Of a stretch of DNA of 25,990 nt, positions 21,097 to 25,990 are shown piece by piece (position 1 is the stretch's first letter; each line of letters begins with the position of its first letter). This DNA is from Thalassovita sp. (lineage in GTDB: Bacteria; Pseudomonadota; Alphaproteobacteria; Rhodobacterales; Rhodobacteraceae). The position numbers and the translations under genes were made by a program. Where the stretch lies: positions 1-25,990 of the forward strand of contig JARGPB010000031.1 in the NCBI GenBank assembly GCA_029212905.1. The letters run 5' to 3'. The notes beneath the pieces are model-generated. The model ran no database searches, was not told where the DNA came from, and saw nothing but the letters and a program-made list of their open reading frames with translations.

Positions 21097-23799
21097 TTAG
21101 CGACCAGTGTTCCACCAACCGCGCCGCTTGGGCTTATCCGGCTTGGGCACGGGCTGTGTCACAACGGGTTCGGGCTCAGGCTCTGCTACGGGTTCGGGCA
21201 CCTCTTCAACGGTCTCCGCAGGCTCTGGCGCGACCTCTTCCACGACCGGCTCAACCACCTCGGCCACAGGCGTTTCCACCTCTGTGGTGATCTCTTCAAC
21301 CGGCGCAGCGGGTTCGGATTCGACAGCAGGAGCTGGCGCTGCGGTCTCTTCGACAGGAGCTGCCACCGCTTCTTCGGTCACCTCTGCCTCAGCAACCTCA
21401 GGTGAAGCTTCTTCGGCCGGAGTTTCCACAACGGCGGCTTCGGTCGGGGCTTCGGAGGTTTCGCTCACGGCAGGCGTGTCCGCAGTGTCCTTGGACTTAG
21501 AGCGCGAACGGCGACGTCGCGTGCGCTTCTTGGGGGCCTCTTCTTCGGCGGCTTCGGGCTTGTCGCCTTCGGCATCGTTCGAAGTTTGCGCGGCCTCCTC
21601 GCCATTTTCGCTACGCTCTTCCGATCCGCTCTCTTCGGAGTCACCATTCCGCGAACGCGAACGGCGACGACGACGACGGCGCTTCTTGGGTTTGGGCTCT
21701 TCTTCTGTTTCAGCTGCCGGAGTGTCGTCTTCTTCGACTTCTACGACCTCGTCGATTTCATCCATCAACATGCTGTCCACCGAAACCACCGGGGCGGTCT
21801 GTTCGGGCACAACACGGGTCGCGGTCTTGAATTTCTCAAGCGAGAAATCAGGGCTGATCAACATCGGGTCGCCCTCGATGCGGACCGACAGACCATAGCG
21901 GGCTTCGATCTGCGCGACGTGTTCACGCTTCTGATTCATCAGATAGTTGGCGATGCCAACCGGGCATTTCACCAGCACTTCGCGCGAACGGCCACGGGTG
22001 CCCTCTTCTTCGATATGACGCAGGATCGACAACGCCAGATTATCGTCCGACCGGATCAATCCTGTACCATGGCACGAGGGGCACGGCTGCGTGGTCGCCT
22101 CGATCATACCAGGGCGCAGGCGCTGACGGCTCATTTCCATCAGGCCGAAACCGCTGATCCGGCCCACCTGGATGCGGGCACGGTCGGACTTCAGCTTGTC
22201 CTTCATGCGTTTTTCGACGGCGGCGTTGTTCTTGCGCTCGTCCATGTCGATAAAGTCGATGACGATCAGACCGGCCAAATCACGCAAACGCAGCTGGCGC
22301 GCCACCTCTTCGGCGGCCTCCAGGTTGGTTTTCAGCGCGGTGTCCTCGATCGAGCCTTCCTTGGTGGAACGCCCCGAGTTCACATCAATTGCGACAAGCG
22401 CTTCGGTGATACCAATCACGATATACCCGCCCGAACGCAGCTGAACCGTCGGGTTGAACATGCTGCTCAGGTAGCTTTCGACCTGGTAGCGCGCGAACAG
22501 CGGCATGGTCTCGGCATAGTTTTTCACGTTTTTCGCATGGGACGGCATGATCATTTTCATGAAGTCCTTGGCGATGCGATAGCCGCGTTCACCTTCGACC
22601 AGCACTTCGTCGATCTCACGATTATAGAGGTCGCGGATCGAGCGTTTGATCAGATCGCCTTCTTCATAGATCTTCGCCGGAGCGATGGAATCCAGCGTCA
22701 GCTTGCGGATTTGCTCCCACAGGCGGAACAGGTATTCATAGTCGCGCTTGATCTCGGCCTTGGTGCGCTTGGCACCTGCGGTCCGAACGATCAGGCCCGC
22801 GCCCTTGGGCACGTCTATTTCGTTGGCGATGTCCTTGAGCTTCTTGCGGTCGACAGCGTTGGTGATCTTACGGCTGATTCCGCCACCACGCGCGGTGTTC
22901 GGCATCAGGACGCAGTACCGGCCGGCCAGCGACAGATATGTGGTCAATGCTGCGCCTTTGTTGCCGCGCTCTTCTTTGACGACCTGCACCAGCAGAACCT
23001 GGCGTACTTTGATAACTTCTTGGATCTTATAGCGGCGCGGACGAGGCTTACGGACCGGGCGGACGTCTTCGGGGTCGTCTTGCTCTGATACATCCTCGAT
23101 CTCTTCGTCTTTTTCAACGCTTTCAACAACAGCATCGCTGTCGTCAACCGCTTCAGCGCTATCGCTTTCGGTTGGGGTTTCTTCGACGACAACGTCCTCT
23201 TCGGCAGGGGCGTCCGTCTTCGCGTCCTCAGCAGCAGGCTCTTCTTGTGCTGCGACCTCGGCCGTTTCGGCCTGGGGTGCATCGTCCTGGGGTTCGACGA
23301 CGGGTGTTTCGGCAACCCGCTCCATCGGCGAGCTGCCCTCAGGGGTCTCGTCCTCAGCAAGGTCGATGGTTTCCATTCCGGAAATTTCGCTGCTCACCTC
23401 GCGGGTGGCGACGGCATCATCGGTTTTATTCGACGCAGCCTTGGAACGCGAACGGCGCCCGCGTTTCTTGGGCGCAGGCTCGGCCTCGTCCTCGGCCTTC
23501 TGGGCCTCGGCATAGGCGCGTTCTTCCTCCATCAGCGCCTCGCGGTCGGCGACGGGGATCTGGTAGTAATCAGGATGAATTTCCGAAAAGGCCAGGAACC
23601 CATGGCGATTTCCGCCATAGTCCACAAAGGCCGCCTGAAGCGAAGGTTCGACCCGCGTTACTTTTGCCAGGTAGATGTTGCCAGCAAGCTGGCGTTTGTT
23701 TTCAGATTCAAAATCGAATTCTTCAACCTTGTTTCCGTCCACCACCACGACGCGAGTTTCCTCTGCGTGGGTGGCGTCGATGAGCATTTTCTTAGCCAT
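21097..23799 (-). CDS. rne: Ribonuclease E (RNase E/G family)
   Basis: This 900-residue endonuclease organises mRNA decay and rRNA/tRNA processing. The N-terminus MLIDATHAEETRVVVVDG and the S1 domain (about 35-300) are interrupted by an acidic, low-complexity insert at about 90-255. The catalytic core has the metal-binding aspartates D472 (AIDVNSG) and D515 (VIDFIDM), and the zinc-link CPSCHGTG (C573, C576). After about 665 the tail is disordered, with arginine-rich patches (KKRRRRRRRSRSRN, KKRTRRRRSRSKS) alternating with Glu/Ala/Pro/Val stretches. It ends KRRGWWNTGR, as in many alphaproteobacterial RNase E proteins. The tail is the expected degradosome scaffold. The start is ATG 23799 after GGATAAC; an in-frame GTG at 23814 is less likely. 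Confidence 0.96.
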   Translation of the reverse strand: MAKKMLIDATHAEETRVVVVDGNKVEEFDFESENKRQLAGNIYLAKVTRVEPSLQAAFVDYGGNRHGFLAFSEIHPDYYQIPVADREALMEEERAYAEAQKAEDEAEPAPKKRGRRSRSKAASNKTDDAVATREVSSEISGMETIDLAEDETPEGSSPMERVAETPVVEPQDDAPQAETAEVAAQEEPAAEDAKTDAPAEEDVVVEETPTESDSAEAVDDSDAVVESVEKDEEIEDVSEQDDPEDVRPVRKPRPRRYKIQEVIKVRQVLLVQVVKEERGNKGAALTTYLSLAGRYCVLMPNTARGGGISRKITNAVDRKKLKDIANEIDVPKGAGLIVRTAGAKRTKAEIKRDYEYLFRLWEQIRKLTLDSIAPAKIYEEGDLIKRSIRDLYNREIDEVLVEGERGYRIAKDFMKMIMPSHAKNVKNYAETMPLFARYQVESYLSSMFNPTVQLRSGGYIVIGITEALVAIDVNSGRSTKEGSIEDTALKTNLEAAEEVARQLRLRDLAGLIVIDFIDMDERKNNAAVEKRMKDKLKSDRARIQVGRISGFGLMEMSRQRLRPGMIEATTQPCPSCHGTGLIRSDDNLALSILRHIEEEGTRGRSREVLVKCPVGIANYLMNQKREHVAQIEARYGLSVRIEGDPMLISPDFSLEKFKTATRVVPEQTAPVVSVDSMLMDEIDEVVEVEEDDTPAAETEEEPKPKKRRRRRRRSRSRNGDSEESGSEERSENGEEAAQTSNDAEGDKPEAAEEEAPKKRTRRRRSRSKSKDTADTPAVSETSEAPTEAAVVETPAEEASPEVAEAEVTEEAVAAPVEETAAPAPAVESEPAAPVEEITTEVETPVAEVVEPVVEEVAPEPAETVEEVPEPVAEPEPEPVVTQPVPKPDKPKRRGWWNTGR

Positions 23800-23823
23800 G
23801 TTATCCGTTTGCACTGCGGCAAA

Positions 23824-23848
23824 GCCCCCAGGCCCGGTGGGCGGGGGC
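23824..23848 (-). promoter_or_regulatory. Hairpin in the rne leader
   Basis: GCCCCC (23824-23829) pairs with GGGGGC (23843-23848), and an inner GCCC (23832-23835) pairs with GGGC (23839-23842) around a 3-base loop. In the rne transcript it lies about 25 bases before the start codon and is followed by TTTGCC. It may bind RNase E itself or act as an attenuator. Confidence 0.4.
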
Positions 23849-24146
23849 GCAACTGCAGGTTTCTATCAGGGGCGAATGTGGACGCGCGGCAGGGTTGGCC
23901 GTCTCGGGCCCCTGCTCCATCACTCGGGTGTCTCGCGCGCCTCATCGCGTTTCTTCTCCGACGGTTCCGCAGCAAAACTGTGGTCCGCCCGTTGCTTGCC
24001 CAGCACTCAGGTAGTCAGAGCGAGGGTCATTTTCTTGCCTTTTCCAAGGCCAATCGGTCTGCCAGAACGGGCCGTATTCAGTCGGTCATCCGGTCTTGCA
24101 GCGAAACTCTTGCGGCGGGCAGGAACCTGCCTGTCACCGTCTTATC

Positions 24147-24176
24147 AACATAAGGTGTGTAAGGCATGAATTACAA
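24147..24176 (-). promoter_or_regulatory. Candidate rne promoter
   Basis: On the minus strand TTGTAA (24176-24171) and TATGTT (24152-24147) are 18 bases apart. The -10 region overlaps the inverted repeat CTTAT-CAAC-ATAAG (24141-24154). Use of this promoter would give a leader of about 340 bases. Confidence 0.35.
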
Positions 24177-24237
24177 TACGCAAAATACGTATGCTCTGTT
24201 GCAACGGATCAGTCCGATGCAATCCCTCGTCGCTTTT

Positions 24238-24310
24238 CTGTCACCAAGGATTAACCGCGCTGTCATCAAAGCGTTGTTCCGGCGTCATCTGCGACGGTCA
24301 CTTCGGTAAC
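24238..24310 (+). promoter_or_regulatory. Candidate Pho-box array upstream of the phosphodiesterase gene
   Basis: CTGTCAC (24238), CTGTCAT (24260), GCGTCAT (24282) and CGGTAAC (24304) are spaced exactly 22 bases apart, twice the 11-base unit of a PhoB site. The first two fit the 7-base half-site CTGT(C/A)A(C/T) fully. A weaker GATTAAC fills the 11-base position at 24249. A phosphodiesterase releasing glycerol-phosphate is a classic phosphate-starvation gene. Confidence 0.5.
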
Positions 24311-24340
24311 ATTATCTGCATTCTGGATGGAGTTTATCCA

Positions 24341-25546
24341 ATGAAAACTGTGACCCTAAGCGTTCTTGCTCTTGCTGCGCTGGCCGCCCCTGCTGTTGCT
24401 GACCGCATCGAACTGGGCCCCCGCCCCGCCTTTTTGATCGACAAGATGCCCGAGAGCGCGCTGAAAACCAAACTGGCCAGCTGTGCCGACATGGAGCCGA
24501 TCCGGTCGGATTTCTCGATTGGGCACCGTGGCGCGGCAATGATGTTCCCCGAGCATACCGAGCAAAGCTACCGCGCCGCAGCTCGTATGGGTGCCGGGAT
24601 CGTTGAATGTGACGTGACCTTTACCAAGGACAAGGAACTGGTCTGCCGCCACGCGCAAAACGACCTGCACACCACCACCAACATCCTGGCCTCTGATCTG
24701 GCTGACACCTGCGTCAAAGGCTTTGCTGTTGCAGACGGCAAAGCGTCGGCCGAATGCCGCACCGCCGATGTGACCCTGGCGCAGTTCAAAACTCTGGTTG
24801 GCAAAATGGACGCCGCAGACAAATCCGCCACGGATGTCGCTGGCTATATGAACGGCACCGCAGGCTGGCGCACCGATCTGTATGCTGAAAACGGCACCGT
24901 GATGACACACGCCGAGTCGATCGCCCTGTTCAAGGAACTGGGTGTGAAATTCACCCCCGAGCTCAAAAGCCCGGCCGTCGAGATGCCGTTCGATGGGTTC
25001 ACCATGAACGATTACGCCCAGAAAATGCTGGACGAATACAAAGCAGCCGGCGTGTCCCCCAAGGACGTCTGGGCCCAGAGCTTTGATCTGGATGTCATCA
25101 AATACTGGATCAAAGCAGAACCCGAGTTCGGCGCTCAGGCCGTCTATCTGATGGATGAGTACGACATCGAAGGCTATTCCGCGATGGACGAGGCCACCTG
25201 GCCCAACACCATGGAAGAACTGAAAGCCATGGGCGTGAACTATATCGCCCCGCCGATGTGGATGCTGGTCGCCACTGAAAACGGTAAAATGGTCCCCTCG
25301 ACCCTGGCGAAAAAGGCCAAAGAGGCCGATCTGGAGATGATCACCTGGACGCTGGAACGCTCGGGCCCGCTGTCGAACGGTGGTGGCTGGTACTTCCAGT
25401 CGGTGAAAGAGCTGACCGACAACGATGCTGACTACTTTGAGCTGCTGGATGTTCTGGCCCAGGACGTTGGCATCAAAGGCATGTTCTCGGATTGGCCTGC
25501 AACGACCACCTATTACGCTTCGTGCATGGCGCAACAGGCCAACTAA
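24341..25546 (+). CDS. Secreted glycerophosphodiester phosphodiesterase
   Basis: This 401-residue exported enzyme would hydrolyse glycerophosphodiesters, from lipid turnover or the environment, to glycerol-3-phosphate and an alcohol. A signal peptide (1-20, ending AVA-DR) precedes the TIM-barrel GDPD domain. Catalytic and metal residues are visible: H62-R63 in GHRGAAMMFPEHT, E89 and D91 in VECDVTFTKD, and H104 in VCRHAQNDLH. The later ITWTLERSG and GMFSDWPATT belong to the C-terminal barrel. The protein is longer than cytoplasmic UgpQ, with an N-terminal extension, like periplasmic GlpQ. GGAG lies 8 bases before ATG 24341. Pho-box-like repeats upstream suggest induction by phosphate limitation. 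Confidence 0.93.
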   Translation: MKTVTLSVLALAALAAPAVADRIELGPRPAFLIDKMPESALKTKLASCADMEPIRSDFSIGHRGAAMMFPEHTEQSYRAAARMGAGIVECDVTFTKDKELVCRHAQNDLHTTTNILASDLADTCVKGFAVADGKASAECRTADVTLAQFKTLVGKMDAADKSATDVAGYMNGTAGWRTDLYAENGTVMTHAESIALFKELGVKFTPELKSPAVEMPFDGFTMNDYAQKMLDEYKAAGVSPKDVWAQSFDLDVIKYWIKAEPEFGAQAVYLMDEYDIEGYSAMDEATWPNTMEELKAMGVNYIAPPMWMLVATENGKMVPSTLAKKAKEADLEMITWTLERSGPLSNGGGWYFQSVKELTDNDADYFELLDVLAQDVGIKGMFSDWPATTTYYASCMAQQAN

Positions 25547-25555
25547 GCACGATGA

Positions 25556-25584
25556 CGAAGGGCGCCCTCGCAACAAGCCCTTCG
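25556..25584. terminator. First hairpin after the phosphodiesterase gene
   Basis: CGAAGGGC (25556-25563) pairs with GCCCTTCG (25577-25584) across a 13-base loop, starting 9 bases after the stop codon. There is no T-run, so it may protect the 3' end or assist termination at the next hairpin. Confidence 0.5.
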
Positions 25585-25641
25585 CCAGAAGAGCCGTAGG
25601 GTCAAACCCCGCGCACAGCGCGACAAGCTCTTACAAGAAAG

Positions 25642-25675
25642 CACCCTCGCTGCATTCAGCGAGGGTGTTCCATTT
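25642..25675 (+). terminator. Intrinsic-type terminator after the phosphodiesterase gene
   Basis: CACCCTCGCTG (25642-25652) and CAGCGAGGGTG (25657-25667) form an 11-bp perfect stem with loop CATT, followed by TTCCATTTT. This is the best intrinsic terminator in the window and ends the phosphodiesterase transcript before the IS fragment. Confidence 0.8.
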
Positions 25676-25717
25676 TGGAACGGCGGCTGAGCGGGACTAA
25701 TGGACCTATCGCGGTTT

Positions 25718-25898
25718 GATGCCGCTCCTTTGGTAGCATTTACTGCACCAAAGGAGACTGACTATGGGACTAAAACGGACGGACGAATTCCGCCAGGATG
25801 CGGTGCGTATCGCGCTGACCAGTGGGCTGACGCGCAAACAGGTTGCCGATGATCTGGGCGTGGGCATGTCGACACTGAACAAGTGGATCACGGCGCAT
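25718..25898 (+). mobile_element. 5' end fragment of an IS3-type insertion sequence
   Basis: The segment holds the leader hairpin and first 45 codons of an IS3-type orfA. The left boundary is approximate, since the terminal inverted repeat cannot be confirmed without the other end. Similarity to orfA appears to stop at about 25898, so the element looks broken or interrupted. Confidence 0.55.
25725..25756 (+). promoter_or_regulatory. Hairpin hiding the transposase ribosome binding site
   Basis: CTCCTTTGGT (25725-25734) pairs perfectly with ACCAAAGGAG (25747-25756). The right arm is the Shine-Dalgarno sequence AAGGAG of the orfA start at 25764. Such hairpins in insertion sequences limit translation from transcripts entering from outside. 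Confidence 0.7.
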
Positions 25899-25990
25899 CC
25901 ATTGCCCGGCAGTGCAAGAGGGGAGACACGGATGTTGGACCTGTCACGTATTTATGCCGCCCCAAGTGCTCGTTTAAGCCACTTTCCGCT
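25764..25990 (+). pseudogene. IS3-type transposase OrfA, apparently truncated; runs off the window
   Basis: The frame starts MGLKRTDEFRQDAVRIALTSGLTRKQVADDLGVGMSTLNKWITAH, the helix-turn-helix N-terminus of an IS3-family OrfA (HTH_Tnp_1 type) that binds the element ends. After residue 45 the expected linker and leucine-zipper coiled coil are absent. The frame instead continues PLPGSARGETRMLDLSRIYAAPS to the window edge without a stop. This suggests a deletion or a second insertion joined in frame. The full length and any OrfB lie outside the window, so calling it a pseudogene rests on the lost similarity. Confidence 0.65.
25932..25990 (+). CDS. Possible start of an unrecognised gene (partial)
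   Basis: ATG 25932 follows AGAGGGGAG with a 6-base spacing, a good ribosome binding site just beyond the IS3 breakpoint. It reads MLDLSRIYAAPSARLSHFP up to the window edge. Only 19 residues are visible and no family is recognised. It is in frame with the broken orfA, so it may instead be only a fusion tail. Confidence 0.25.
   Translation, partial: MLDLSRIYAAPSARLSHFP

Larger units (their letters stand above)
23800..24340. other. 541-base spacer between divergent rne and phosphodiesterase genes
   Basis: No convincing gene is seen here; the open frames lack start sites and family features. Read on the minus strand it probably contains a long rne leader, including a GC-rich hairpin close to the start codon and a candidate promoter near 24147-24176. 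Read on the plus strand its right end holds a Pho-box-like array (24238-24310) and the Shine-Dalgarno sequence GGAG (24329-24332) of the phosphodiesterase gene. Confidence 0.7.

Noticed and set aside
21586..23088. A 500-codon open frame on the plus strand opposite rne
   Set aside because: It mirrors the rne coding strand, has no family features or ribosome binding site, and rne is certain.
24356..25576. A 406-codon open frame opposite the phosphodiesterase gene
   Set aside because: Antisense shadow of a well-supported gene, His/Gly-rich low-information product, no start signal.
25585..25640. tRNA-like 3' end (AGGGTCAAACCCC region) near the IS fragment
   Set aside because: No matching acceptor, D or anticodon arms could be found and the T-arm pairing is poor, so it is not supported as a tRNA or a clear remnant.

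Overview
The window reads as a chromosomal segment of an alphaproteobacterium of the Rhodobacterales (Roseobacter/Rhodobacter group). Reasons: a circularly permuted two-piece tmRNA gene, an alpha-type SspB, a trgA-trgB-cysK tellurite-resistance locus next to cfa and a photolyase gene, the DUF4169 plus ribbon-helix-helix gene pair after fumC, and an AcuI-type reductase. The species cannot be named from sequence reading alone. Gene density is high, and the only clear accessory DNA is a broken IS3-type element at the right edge.

Layout. 108-197 (-) is tRNA-Ser(GGA), divergent from an AI-2E family permease (325-1470, +). From 12121 down to 1549 runs a long minus-strand block: DinB-like protein, acuI, HIT protein, photolyase, cfa, trgA, trgB, cysK, a DUF3772/MscS channel and alaX. 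Several junctions overlap (TGATG, ATGA) or are only a few bases wide. Much of this block is stress chemistry: UV and photooxidative damage, membrane lipid modification, tellurite/redox, cysteine supply, osmotic shock and proofreading of mischarged tRNA.

12281-17617 (+) holds a FadR-type GntR regulator with two near-palindromic operator candidates, an M23 peptidase, the permuted ssrA gene, a SnoaL-like protein, sspB, a PmtA-like methyltransferase, fumC, a 57-residue DUF4169 protein and a ribbon-helix-helix protein. ssrA and sspB lie within 1 kb of each other and belong to the same protein-tagging and ClpXP delivery pathway.

17614-23799 (-) holds an alpha/beta hydrolase-P450 pair with an ATGA overlap, ccdA, and rne (RNase E) with a large acidic insert and its own terminator. 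rne diverges from a secreted glycerophosphodiester phosphodiesterase (24341-25546, +). The 541-base spacer between them contains a candidate Pho-box array in 11/22-base register and what looks like a long rne leader. Two hairpins follow the phosphodiesterase. The right edge (25718-25990) is the 5' end of an IS3-type orfA that appears to be cut after about 45 codons and joined to other sequence.

The most notable new observations are: a short motif shared by the SspB C-terminus (VSLDKFRK) and the DUF4169 N-terminus (VNLNRFRK); the Pho-box-like array; the twin GntR operators; and several hairpins that bury Shine-Dalgarno sequences. I found no CRISPR array, prophage or clearly novel multi-gene defence system.
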